Shown: positions 49,976 through 57,589 of the stretch, piece after piece
Layout: the number at the start of each line of letters is the position of its first letter
Numbering within the stretch: the stretch's first letter is position 1
Assembly: GCA_024400995.1 (NCBI GenBank)
Contig: JAKSLU010000004.1
Span: 1 to 57,589 of the forward strand
From: Bacteroidaceae bacterium
GTDB lineage: Bacteria; Bacteroidota; Bacteroidia; Bacteroidales; Bacteroidaceae
Reading direction: 5' to 3'
Length of the DNA: 57,589 bases
The notes under the pieces: generated by a model
Told to the model about the DNA's origin: nothing
Databases searched by the model: none
Seen by the model: the letters and a program-made list of their open reading frames with translations, nothing else
Position numbers and translations under genes: made by a program

Positions 49976-51292
49976 ATGCTTACAATCAAACAAATCACTG
50001 ATGACAAAGAAGCCGTAATCCGCGGCTTGGAGAAAAAGCATTTTACTGGCGCTCGCGAGGCCATCGAGGCCGTGCTCGCCATTGACAATAAGCGCAAGGC
50101 CGCACAGATTGAAGTCGATGCCCTCAAGGCTCAAGTCAACCAGATCAGCAAGTCCATCGGTGCTCTCATGAAGGAGGGCCGCCGCGACGAGGCCGAGCAG
50201 GCCAAGGCACAGGTTGCTGACATCAAGCAGCGCAGCGCTGAACTTGAAGTCGAGATGAAAGCTGCTGAGGATGAGCGTCGCCAGCTCCTCTATACCATCC
50301 CCAATGTGCCCTACGCTGAGGTGCCAGAGGGTGGTACGGCAGAGGAGAATTGGGTGGTCAAGTCCAACCAGAAGGAGTGCGTACTGGGCGAGGACACCGT
50401 AGGCAACTGGACCGCCAACCCCGAGAACGGCGAGGCCAAGCTCCCTCACTGGGAACTCGCCAAGCAGTACAATCTCATTGACTTCGACCTTGGCGTGAAG
50501 ATTAGCGGCGCAGGTTTCCCCGTCTATGTAGGCTATGGCGCCCGTCTGCAGCGTGCGCTCATCAACTTCTTCCTCGACGAGGCCCGCAAGGCAGGCTACA
50601 CCGAGATTATGCCTCCCACCGTGGTCAACGCTGCCAGTGGCTATGGCACAGGTCAGCTGCCCGACAAGGAGGGTCAGATGTACCACTGCGAGCAGGATGA
50701 CCTCTATCTCATCCCCACCGCCGAGGTACCCGTGACCAATATCTATCGCGATGTCATCCTCGACGAGCGTGACCTTCCCATCAAGAACTGTGCCTACACC
50801 CAGTGCTTCCGTCGCGAGGCAGGCAGCTACGGCAAGGACGTGCGTGGTCTGAACCGTCTGCACGAGTTCTCCAAGATAGAGATTGTACGTATTGATACTC
50901 CTGAGCACTCCGCAGAGAGCCACAAGGAAATGTTGGCTCACGTAGAGGGTCTGCTCCAGAAGTTGGAACTCCCCTACCGCATCCTGCGTCTCTGCGGCGG
51001 CGACATGAGCTTCACGGCAGCCGTATGCTACGACTTTGAGGTTTACTCCGAGGCTCAGAACCGCTGGCTTGAGGTGAGCTCCGTCAGCAACTTCGATACC
51101 TATCAGGCCAACCGTCTGCAGTGCCGCTATCGCAATGCTGAGAAGAAGATACAACTCGCCCACACCCTCAATGGTTCAGCCCTGGCTCTGCCCCGCATCG
51201 TGGCCGCCCTGCTGGAGAACAACCAGACCCCCGAGGGCATCCGTATCCCTGCTGCGCTCCAGACTTATATGGGCACCGACATGATCAAATAA
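49976..51292 (+). CDS. serS: Seryl-tRNA synthetase
   Basis: 438 residues. N-terminal coiled-coil arm (about 25-105, AAQIEVDALKAQVNQISKSIGALMKEGRRDEAEQAKAQVADIKQ), class II core with PTAEVPVTNIYRDVI, motif 2 CAYTQCFRREAGSYGKDVRGLNRLHEFSKIEIVR and motif 3 LNGSALALPRIVAALLENNQ. Attaches serine to tRNA-Ser and tRNA-Sec. Longer than the family average by about ten residues. Confidence 0.97.
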   Translation: MLTIKQITDDKEAVIRGLEKKHFTGAREAIEAVLAIDNKRKAAQIEVDALKAQVNQISKSIGALMKEGRRDEAEQAKAQVADIKQRSAELEVEMKAAEDERRQLLYTIPNVPYAEVPEGGTAEENWVVKSNQKECVLGEDTVGNWTANPENGEAKLPHWELAKQYNLIDFDLGVKISGAGFPVYVGYGARLQRALINFFLDEARKAGYTEIMPPTVVNAASGYGTGQLPDKEGQMYHCEQDDLYLIPTAEVPVTNIYRDVILDERDLPIKNCAYTQCFRREAGSYGKDVRGLNRLHEFSKIEIVRIDTPEHSAESHKEMLAHVEGLLQKLELPYRILRLCGGDMSFTAAVCYDFEVYSEAQNRWLEVSSVSNFDTYQANRLQCRYRNAEKKIQLAHTLNGSALALPRIVAALLENNQTPEGIRIPAALQTYMGTDMIK

Positions 51293-51361
51293 AATGTGCG
51301 GTGCATATTATAGCAAATCATAACACATTATTAATTTATTTATACAAAAGCTAAACATTAG

Positions 51362-53221
51362 ATGAAGAAAGTATTATTGACGTTGTTGAGTGTCATGGCC
51401 TTCAGCGCAGTCTATGCTCAGGAGACGAGCTCTCTCTCCCTGAGCTACAATGACGAGGGTTCTATTGGTGCCGTAGGTGCCAGCGAAAAGGATATGAATA
51501 TTGCTGCCGTGGAGTTCACTAGCGACTTCCTGGCTCCGTATGTGGGTTGCCGCATCACGGCCATCCAGTATCAGCTTGGTGCCAGCTTTGGTTCTGACGG
51601 TAGCGTGTTTATCACTCACGACCTCAATGAGGGTACTAACTCCCGCTATGCCATGGAGTACAATATCCCCGACTTTGACAATGTGCCCTGTTACCAGTGG
51701 CTAGACCTTACCCTCCCCGAACCTCTCACCATCGAGGCCGGTAAGTCCTATATCGCTGGCATACGTATCATGCCTTACACCGGTGGTAAGTTCTGGGGCG
51801 CTTATCAGTTTGCAGTCAACGAGAGCGTTGAGGGTCATGCACATAGTTATATGTACGATCCCTCCAAGCAGGCCTGGAAGCCCCTCTCGCAGTATTACTT
51901 CTCCCCTGAGAACGAGGTAGAGTACACTAACACCCACTTCCTGATCAAGCTCCTCGTAGAGGGCGAGAGCCTTCCCTCCAACGATGTGGAAGTCACGGGC
52001 ATCAAGAGTGTGGATTACCTCCGCACCTCTGAGACCTGCTCCTGCACCTATACCTTCAAGAATATGGCCGCCAACGACGTCAAGTCCCTAGAGAGCGTGT
52101 TGATCGTCGATGGCAAGGAGGTGCAGCGCAATGCCTTCCAGCTCACCAAGCCTATCGCCACTGGTGAGGAGGCAGAGGATAGCTTTGAGGGCATCCAGTT
52201 CGATGGCGAGGGTACCCACACCCTTGAGGTGCGTGTAGAGAAGGTCAATGGCGAGGAGGATCCCCATCCTGCTGACAATAGTGCCAGCAAGAAGGTCAGC
52301 GTCATCGATCGCTACTTCAAGCACAACACCTTCGTTGAGGCCTTCACCACCATGTCCTGTGCCAACTGTCCTCAGGCTCATGACCGTGAGAACGAGGCCC
52401 TGCACGGACTTGCTGACGTGGTGCGTGTTGATCACCACTCAGGATTCGGTGCCGATGTGCTGACCACGCCGTTGGACCAGACTTTGCTGTGGTTCTACAA
52501 CAATATGGGCATTACCTATGCACCTGCCATTATGTTTGACCGCGCTATGGTGGACTACTTCTACGATCCTCAGCGCGGCCGTGGCGAGGAGAACACTCCC
52601 GTGATTGGCCCCGGAAGCGTAGAGGATATCCGCTACATTCATAACTATCTCGGTGCTGAGCCTGCCTATGTCAACGTGCAGATTGCGCCCGAGTATAACC
52701 CCGCCACGCGTGAGCTCAAGGTGACCGTGAGCGGAGAGCAGATTGCTCATCTGTCTGGCAACGATGTTCGTCTCAACGTGTGGCTCACTGAGAGTGGCCT
52801 CTCCGCTGCTGAGAACAAGAAGTATGGTCAGATGACAGGCTCTGGCAACTACGACTACACCTTTGTGCACGACCATGTCATGCGTGCCACCCTCACCGAC
52901 AATTGGGGCGTAGCCTATACCAATGAGATTGGCACCTACTCTCAGACCTTTACGACTACCGTAAAGGAAGGCTGGATGTCGGAGAACATGGAGGTAGTGG
53001 CCTTTGTAGCTAACTACGATCCCAGCAATCCTACCAACTGCCGTGTGTATAATGCCGCCAAGTCTTCCCTGCAGGGTAGCATCGAGGGCATTGACTCTGT
53101 AGTTGCTGATAGCCTCCCCGCCACCGTGGCTCCCCTCTACAACCTCCAGGGTAACCAGGTGCGCCAAATGGGTTCGACCAAGGGTATCTATATCTCTGGT
53201 GGCAAGAAGGTTATTCGCTAA
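51362..53221 (+). CDS. Omp28-related secreted protein with C-terminal LQG/GKKV tail
   Basis: 619 residues. Signal peptide 1-19; N-terminal beta-sandwich; middle Ig-like part (SNDVEVTGIKSVDYLRTSETCSCTYTFKNM); then an Omp28 thioredoxin-like domain with FVEAFTTMSCANCPQAHDRENEALHGL (Cys-Ala-Asn-Cys) and TYAPAIMFDRAMV. C-terminus YNLQGNQVRQMGSTKGIYISGGKKVIR, a short sorting-type tail common in Prevotellaceae secreted proteins and related to the type A signal of the type IX system. Probably surface exposed. Single gene; AT-rich leader. Confidence 0.88.
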   Translation: MKKVLLTLLSVMAFSAVYAQETSSLSLSYNDEGSIGAVGASEKDMNIAAVEFTSDFLAPYVGCRITAIQYQLGASFGSDGSVFITHDLNEGTNSRYAMEYNIPDFDNVPCYQWLDLTLPEPLTIEAGKSYIAGIRIMPYTGGKFWGAYQFAVNESVEGHAHSYMYDPSKQAWKPLSQYYFSPENEVEYTNTHFLIKLLVEGESLPSNDVEVTGIKSVDYLRTSETCSCTYTFKNMAANDVKSLESVLIVDGKEVQRNAFQLTKPIATGEEAEDSFEGIQFDGEGTHTLEVRVEKVNGEEDPHPADNSASKKVSVIDRYFKHNTFVEAFTTMSCANCPQAHDRENEALHGLADVVRVDHHSGFGADVLTTPLDQTLLWFYNNMGITYAPAIMFDRAMVDYFYDPQRGRGEENTPVIGPGSVEDIRYIHNYLGAEPAYVNVQIAPEYNPATRELKVTVSGEQIAHLSGNDVRLNVWLTESGLSAAENKKYGQMTGSGNYDYTFVHDHVMRATLTDNWGVAYTNEIGTYSQTFTTTVKEGWMSENMEVVAFVANYDPSNPTNCRVYNAAKSSLQGSIEGIDSVVADSLPATVAPLYNLQGNQVRQMGSTKGIYISGGKKVIR

Positions 53222-53253
53222 CCCTCATTCTGTAACTAAACCTATCCCTATCG

Positions 53254-54252
53254 ATGGAACCAATCATAGCACCGGTCTCACGTGAGGTGCTGCGTGAGGA
53301 ACTCAAGCCCGAGTTTCGTCTGCGCACTACCAACAAGGCCGGCAATGAAATCTACATTGTGACCTATCATTCCGCACCCAATGTGGTGCGGGAGATAGGT
53401 CGCTTGCGTGAGATAGCCTTCCGCGCTGCAGGCGGTGGCACTGGCCTGGCCTGCGACCTCGATGAGTTCGATACGCAGGAGCGTCCTTATTATCAACTTA
53501 TTGTGTGGAATCCCGAGGCCTCCGAGATTCTGGGAGGCTATCGCTTTCTCCCTGGCAGCGAGTGCGGTTTTTCCGCTGATGGACAGCCCATCTTGGCCAC
53601 CAGCCACATGTTCCACTTCTCGCAGGAGTTCATCAGTGACTACCTCCACGACACCGTCGAACTGGGCCGCTCCTTTGTCAGCCTGGACTATCAGAGCACC
53701 CGCTCACTGAGCAAGTCCATCTTTGCCCTCGACAACCTTTGGGACGGTCTCGGCGCCTTGTCCATCGTCATCCCTGGTATGCGCTATTTCTTTGGCAAGA
53801 TGACGATGTACCCCACCTTCCACCGTCAGGCCCGTGACCTTATCCTTTATTTCCTCCGCAAGCACTTTGGCGATCGCGAGAGCCTCGTTGTGCCTGACTC
53901 CCCCCTGCAGCTTGAGACCCACGATGAGACCTTGGCCTCCGTGCTTACCGAGGACGACCTCCGTGCCGACTATCGTCTGCTCAACAAGGCTGTGCGTGAG
54001 TATGGACTCAACATTCCGCCTCTATTCAACGCCTACATGAACCTTTCTCCCACCATGCGCTGCTTTGGTACGGCCATCAACCGTGATTTTGGCAACGTGG
54101 AGGAGACCGGCATCCTCATCGCCTTTGACGAGATTCTGGAGGAGAAGCGTATGCGCCACGTTGACTCCTACGTCCGCGAGCATCCTGGTACTATGCAGGA
54201 GTTCGTGCAGTATTTCCATCAGCGCCGTCTCTCCGTATCGTCATGCAACTAA
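53254..54252 (+). CDS. OlsB/GlsB-like N-acyltransferase
   Basis: 332 residues. GNAT-type acyltransferase of the hemolysin/OlsB group: REIGRLREIAFRAAGGGTG, DEFDTQERPYYQLIVWNPEASEILGGYRFLPG, VELGRSFVSLDYQS, and C-terminal IPPLFNAYMNLSPTMRCFGTAINRDFGNVEETGILIAFDEI. In a Bacteroides the homologue GlsB makes N-acyl-glycine, the first step of glycine lipids. The partner acyltransferase GlsA (PlsC type) is not adjacent here. Overlaps the next gene by 10 nt. Confidence 0.78.
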   Translation: MEPIIAPVSREVLREELKPEFRLRTTNKAGNEIYIVTYHSAPNVVREIGRLREIAFRAAGGGTGLACDLDEFDTQERPYYQLIVWNPEASEILGGYRFLPGSECGFSADGQPILATSHMFHFSQEFISDYLHDTVELGRSFVSLDYQSTRSLSKSIFALDNLWDGLGALSIVIPGMRYFFGKMTMYPTFHRQARDLILYFLRKHFGDRESLVVPDSPLQLETHDETLASVLTEDDLRADYRLLNKAVREYGLNIPPLFNAYMNLSPTMRCFGTAINRDFGNVEETGILIAFDEILEEKRMRHVDSYVREHPGTMQEFVQYFHQRRLSVSSCN

Positions 54253-54917
54253 CCATTATTGGCCAGGGCAACGTCGGTACCCATCTTGCCCAGCGTGCCC
54301 GTGAGGTGGGCCACGATGTGCAGACATGGACACGCCATGAGGGTGGTCCTATTCCAGCCGCCCCCATATACATAATATGTGTGTCCGATGATGCCATAGC
54401 CTCCGTAGCGAAGCAACTCCCCGCCACGGCAGTAGTGGCTCATACTTCTGGCAGCACCTCCATCAGCGTGTTATCCCAGGAACGTCGCGGAGTGCTCTAT
54501 CCCATGCAGACCTTCAGCAAGTCCAAGCCTCTGAACTGGACACAAGTTCCCCTCTTTGTAGAGGGCGATGTTCTCATTGCCCAGTTAGCTGAGAGCATGC
54601 AGCCTCTCAGTGTGCAGCCTCTTAGCTCCGAGCAGCGTCTGCATTTGCACATTGCTGCGGTATGGGCCTGCAACTTTGCCAACCATTGTGTGGCCCTCGG
54701 AGCCGATCAGATGGCAGAGGCAGGACTGGACTGGCAGCTCCTTCTCCCCCTCATCCACGAGACGGTGGACAAGCTCCATCATCTCCATCCCCGTGAGGGA
54801 CAGACCGGCCCTGCTCGACGTCACGATGAGCGCATCATCTCTCTCCACGAGAGTGTCCTGCCCCCTCATCTGAGTGAGCTCTATGAACTCCTCTCACGTT
54901 CGATACAGAAAAGCTAA
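54243..54917 (+). CDS. Rossmann-fold DUF2520 protein
   Basis: 224 residues. N-terminal Rossmann-like NAD(P)-binding part TIIGQGNVGTHLAQRAREVGHDV, ICVSDDAI, VVAHTSGSTS, then DUF2520 helical domain with GVLYPMQTFSK, AVWACNFANHCVALGADQMAEAGLDW and TGPARRHDERII. The family resembles ketopantoate-reductase and pyrroline-5-carboxylate-reductase folds; function unknown. In Bacteroidales it precedes a KdsC-like phosphatase, as here (15 nt). Confidence 0.92.
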   Translation: MQLTIIGQGNVGTHLAQRAREVGHDVQTWTRHEGGPIPAAPIYIICVSDDAIASVAKQLPATAVVAHTSGSTSISVLSQERRGVLYPMQTFSKSKPLNWTQVPLFVEGDVLIAQLAESMQPLSVQPLSSEQRLHLHIAAVWACNFANHCVALGADQMAEAGLDWQLLLPLIHETVDKLHHLHPREGQTGPARRHDERIISLHESVLPPHLSELYELLSRSIQKS

Positions 54918-54932
54918 AAACTCTCGCAAGCA

Positions 54933-55451
54933 ATGATAAACTACGACCTCACCAAGATACGAGCCTTCTGCTTCGACGTAGATGGCGTTCTGAGCGGCAA
55001 CACCGTCCTCCTCTTTGACAACGAGCAACCTCATCGCACCGCCAATATCAAGGACGGCTATGCTCTCCACCATGCCGCCCGCCTCGGCTATCCCATGGCC
55101 ATCATTACAGGAGGCAAGAGTCTCGCTGTGCGTCAGCGCTATGAGGGACTGGGTCTGACGGATGTCTATGACTCCGTGAGTGTCAAGATTGACATCTTCC
55201 GCCAGTGGCTAGCCCAGCATGACCTGCGTCCCGAGGAGGTCATCTACATGGGTGACGACATCCCCGACTACGAGGTTATGCAGTATTGTGGTTGTCCCTG
55301 TTGTCCTGCCGATGCTGCCCCAGAGATTCGTGCCATCTCCGTCTATGTCAGCCACCTCAAGGCCGGCGAAGGCTGTGTCCGCGATGTCGTCGAGCAGGTG
55401 CTCCGTGCCCAGGGCCGATGGATGCACAATGCCGAAGCCTTTGGGTGGTAA
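54933..55451 (+). CDS. KdsC-like HAD phosphatase
   Basis: 172 residues. HAD motif I FDVDGVLSGN, motif II IITGG, motif IV MGDDIPDYEVM. Small HAD-III type without cap, typical of 3-deoxy-D-manno-octulosonate-8-phosphate phosphatase (KDO synthesis for lipopolysaccharide). The last residue of the family motif I is usually Thr-Asp (GVLTDG), here Ser-Gly. The usual next gene, maf, is absent; a terminator follows. Confidence 0.88.
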   Translation: MINYDLTKIRAFCFDVDGVLSGNTVLLFDNEQPHRTANIKDGYALHHAARLGYPMAIITGGKSLAVRQRYEGLGLTDVYDSVSVKIDIFRQWLAQHDLRPEEVIYMGDDIPDYEVMQYCGCPCCPADAAPEIRAISVYVSHLKAGEGCVRDVVEQVLRAQGRWMHNAEAFGW

Positions 55452-55476
55452 TCTGCGCCCCTTTGTTGATCGAAAA

Positions 55477-55507
55477 AAGCCTGGAGTGTGGTGAGCACCC
55501 CAGGCTT
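55477..55507. terminator. Terminator after the KdsC-like gene
   Basis: AAGCCTGGAGTG (55477-55488) pairs with CACCCCAGGCTT (55496-55507), one mismatch, 7-nt loop, with A-run before and T-rich sequence after; ends the plus-strand run and may serve the convergent secreted-protein gene. Confidence 0.85.
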
Positions 55508-55557
55508 GTGTTATTATGTGGGTCTAAGTGATATTATGATATCATCACTAATCTTCC

Positions 55558-57045
55558 TTATTGAGCAAGGACCTTCTTGTCGTTTATGATGTAGAGCCCT
55601 TTGACAGTCTTCTGGATGCGACGTCCCTGGAGGTCGAAGCTACCCTTAGACAGAGTGCTCATGTCAGTAATGGTTGAGATTGAGGTGGTTGAAGAGGTAG
55701 GAACACCATCAGGACACCAAATCTGCTTAACGCCAGTGCCATACTCTACCTTAGGCATTTCGCCAGTGAAGAAGCCATAGCTTGCGGCGATGTTCACCTT
55801 TTCGCTTTCAGAAGCCTGGATCAGATTGGCCGTCCATTCGTCATTGTATAGACCTAGTGAGAGGAAATCGGGCGTATCTAGGGTGCAGGGAGTGAGCACA
55901 CCTTGCAGACCATTCACCTCTTTGTTCTCAGTGGTAGTCACACCGAAGGTTACTTTGTCCAGTGAGATTGTATTGTCTTTGTATTCAATGATAAAGGGGG
56001 TACCAGCGGGAATTTCGGCATCAGTCTTAACAAGTTCGATGTAGTACTTATCCTCGTTGGTCGAAACGCCCGCTACGGCATAGGTTGCGTTAACTCCACC
56101 TTCATTGCAAATGTCCACAGGAAGAGTCATAATACGCATACCATTATCTTTCTCTTCGTTCAGGCTGATAGACCAGCCATCTTCACCGATGGGAAGTTTG
56201 ATTCCTTCATTCTCGATATCGATAAATTCGAATGCGCTATTGTCTGTACCGCTTGCGCTGTTCCAGGTAACTACATTGTTAGTTTCAGGCTGAGCGTTCA
56301 TGTACACCTTATCAGCGAACACGACGTTAAGTCCGTACTTAATCTTAGCGCTCTGATAGGTAAAGTTGGTAACAAACGGGTCGGTAAGATCGGAGAGAAA
56401 TACGTTTGTGTCGTTCTCCTCGCTGCAAGAGAGATAACGACCAGTCAGAAGATGGCGGAGGCGGAAAGTGCCATCCTCAGCATCTTCTGCCTGCCAGAAG
56501 TAGCCTGCGTATTTGTTGTCGGATTCGAAGCTCAAACCTTCACCGCCCCATCCTACATTAAGTAAGTCTGATCCATAGCTACCGAGGTAGTCATTGTCTG
56601 CGTAGCGAGTAATCTTCGCTGAGGCCTGTTCCTCAGTAGGCTCATCCAGCCCTTCGTACCAGTTCTCACCTGCTCTTGTTCTGCACTTGATGAGATAGTA
56701 TTTACCGTTGGCGGGCTTGCGCATTTTCTTGTGGAAGGCTTCCAGAGCCTTCTTTATAGCATCCATGGCTTTTTGGCATTCTTCAGCGCTGCTGGTAGGT
56801 TCGAAGTTTACCTTGTCGAGAGCGGCGCGAAGTTCGTTATCAGCGCCATTTTCAAAGTCGCCGACCTCACTGCCGATGAGTTCTGCCCACTCCACAGCCT
56901 TTTGGAATTCACGGGCTTCCTCCATGGCTGCCAGAACGGTCTCATAGTTGGGGGGGGTAGAGTCAGAGGACACAATACGTTCCTGGGCTCCACCAGAGAT
57001 GGCTGAGAGTAACACCATCATCAAAAGAGTGTAATTCTTTTTCAT
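55558..57045 (-). CDS. Secreted protein with C-terminal LQG/KGLYI/KKV tail, unknown function
   Basis: 495 residues. Signal peptide about 1-20 (SGGAQ). N-terminal helical part (about 30-105, AMEEAREFQKAVEWAELIG..ALDKVNFEPTSSAEECQKAMDAIKKALEAFHKK), like short FIVAR-type helical repeats; then ricin-like/beta-trefoil-looking part (GKYYLIKCRTRAGENWYEGLDEP, FRLRHLLTGRYLSCSEEN); C-terminal beta-rich part. Ends GSFDLQGRRIQKTVKGLYIINDKKVLAQ, the same sorting-type tail as Omp28 at 51362. Domain guesses are by pattern only. Not recognised as a named protein. Confidence 0.75.
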   Translation of the reverse strand: MKKNYTLLMMVLLSAISGGAQERIVSSDSTPPNYETVLAAMEEAREFQKAVEWAELIGSEVGDFENGADNELRAALDKVNFEPTSSAEECQKAMDAIKKALEAFHKKMRKPANGKYYLIKCRTRAGENWYEGLDEPTEEQASAKITRYADNDYLGSYGSDLLNVGWGGEGLSFESDNKYAGYFWQAEDAEDGTFRLRHLLTGRYLSCSEENDTNVFLSDLTDPFVTNFTYQSAKIKYGLNVVFADKVYMNAQPETNNVVTWNSASGTDNSAFEFIDIENEGIKLPIGEDGWSISLNEEKDNGMRIMTLPVDICNEGGVNATYAVAGVSTNEDKYYIELVKTDAEIPAGTPFIIEYKDNTISLDKVTFGVTTTENKEVNGLQGVLTPCTLDTPDFLSLGLYNDEWTANLIQASESEKVNIAASYGFFTGEMPKVEYGTGVKQIWCPDGVPTSSTTSISTITDMSTLSKGSFDLQGRRIQKTVKGLYIINDKKVLAQ

Positions 57046-57137
57046 GTTGTTATAGTTAAAGTTTGTAAAGTTATGCTAAGTGTGTGGGCATATTGTCACT
57101 TAATTCGTTAAAACTTGCATATACTCATTTCTAAGGT

Positions 57138-57146
57138 GCAAATATA
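57138..57146 (-). promoter_or_regulatory. -7 box for the 55558 secreted-protein gene
   Basis: TATATTTGC on the minus strand, 93 nt before the start codon. Confidence 0.55.
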
Positions 57147-57287
57147 TGCAAAAGTTTTTATAAAAACAAAAAAGTGTTGGAAAAATATCGAAAAATATAT
57201 TCGTGAGCGCTATTTTTATAAAAAAAATGAGTCCATTTACTGACCATTTAAGCGCGCACTAATAAGTATCAAACCTTACTCCTAGGA

Positions 57288-57362
57288 CTAGTGAACACTG
57301 GTGTATAGACTAATTTCTCCTATCGTAGGGACTAATTTTTCCTATCGTAGGGACTAGTTTCG
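57288..57362. repeat. Second array of GACTAnTTTTTC-type repeats
   Basis: Three to four 22-bp units of the kind ATCGTAGGGACTAATTTTTCCT, sharing the GACTA(G/A)TTTTTC core with the array at 21692-21785 but with a different spacer half (ATCGTAGG instead of AGTCGCC). Confidence 0.8.
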
Positions 57363-57542
57363 CATTCACTTCCTAGAGTAACCTATTGAACTCCTTAACC
57401 TGAATTATTCATGGATTAATTTTCAACGCCAATTTCCGTAAATTAGACGCCAATTTTCGAGAATCCTTTTTTATACCATAAAGTTATTTACGATAATTAA
57501 CGTTCAATTTGCGGTAATTTGCGTTTTAAATATAAACGCAAT

Positions 57543-57589
57543 AGCCTGAAAGGCTTATACTCCGTAGCCCAATGGCAAAGCGAAGCGGC
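57543..57589. repeat. REP-like hairpin element, cut by the window edge
   Basis: AGCCT-GAA-AGGCT hairpin (57543-57555) followed by TAGCCCAATGGCAAAGCGAAGCGGC. This sequence type recalls intergenic repeats in Bacteroidota where a CTGAAAGG hairpin is followed by a second hairpin beginning GCCCA. Only the left part is in the window. Confidence 0.4.

Larger units (their letters stand above)
57046..57589. other. AT-rich intergenic region at right edge
   Basis: 544 nt without a gene. Holds a TATATTTGC -7 box (minus, 57138-57146), a tandem array related to that at 21.7 kb (57288-57362), three loosely repeated 'CGCCAATTT.CG.(T)AAAT' blocks (57428-57525) and the beginning of a hairpin element at the very edge. 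Clearly AT-richer than the gene-bearing part. Confidence 0.6.

Overview
The window reads as a chromosomal segment of a Bacteroidales bacterium, most likely Prevotellaceae-like. The evidence is: TAnnTTTGC-type -7 promoter boxes (TAAATTTGC, TAACTTTGC, TAATTTTGC, TATATTTGC) upstream of many genes; Bacteroidota-specific families (outer-membrane beta-barrel receptors with a carboxypeptidase-like N-terminus, Omp28, DUF5683, a fibrobacter-succinogenes-paralogous-domain lipoprotein, calycin-like lipoprotein); the gene order parA-parB-DUF5683-mltD-rsh; a Rho with a large disordered N-terminal extension; and secreted proteins ending in a '..LQG..(K)GIYI..GKKV' tail. Base composition is GC-richer than average Prevotella, so I do not name a genus. 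I found no rRNA, tRNA, CRISPR array or intact insertion sequence.

Layout. 0.3-6.3 kb (minus): queH, a zinc-ribbon lipoprotein, a U32 peptidase-family protein, a FadL-like outer-membrane protein and a Trp/Tyr/His/Gly-rich secreted protein. 6.4-8.3 kb (plus): a small membrane protein, an OmpH/Skp-like lipoprotein and a PD40-like secreted protein. 8.3-18.1 kb (minus): ROK glucokinase, an outer-membrane receptor, RelA/SpoT, MltD, DUF5683, ParB and ParA. 18.4-21.5 kb (plus, divergent): surE, lpxB and a glycosyltransferase.

21.5-27.2 kb is an accessory island: tandem and inverted intergenic repeats; an EcoRI-type adenine methyltransferase overlapping a DUF262-HNH nuclease (a two-gene restriction-modification candidate, with the methyltransferase gene mosaic in base composition); a stand-alone kinase of the type found in polyvalent proteins of mobile elements; a 5'-truncated second copy of a FecCD/BtuC permease; an unknown small gene; and a 260-bp MITE-like element with perfect 19-bp terminal inverted repeats.

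27.2-37.8 kb: two convergent paralogous long-chain acyl-CoA ligases, mltG, and a minus-strand run from a BY-kinase (with a (YG)8 tail) through pyrE, an SRPBCC protein, a lipoprotein, hflX and lolD. 37.9-39.8 kb: a BtuF-like binding protein and the intact BtuC-like permease, without an ATPase. 39.9-44.6 kb: two lipoproteins and a large outer-membrane receptor.

44.8-46.6 kb: an ABC-type AAA ATPase followed by a DUF4435 (TOPRIM-like) protein, the same pair of families as the PARIS anti-phage system. It collides tail-to-tail, with a 43-nt overlap, with a rho-BadF operon. 49.5-55.5 kb (plus): a GNAT acetyltransferase, serS, Omp28, an OlsB/GlsB-like acyltransferase, DUF2520 and a KdsC-like phosphatase. 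55.6-57.0 kb (minus): a secreted protein of unknown function. The right edge is AT-rich intergenic DNA that carries a second copy of the 21-22-bp repeat family seen at 21.7 kb and the start of a REP-like hairpin element cut by the window end.

The best candidates for something new are the methyltransferase/DUF262-HNH island with its polyvalent-type kinase, the AAA-DUF4435 pair, the attenuator-like hairpin in the rho leader, and the MITE and repeat families.
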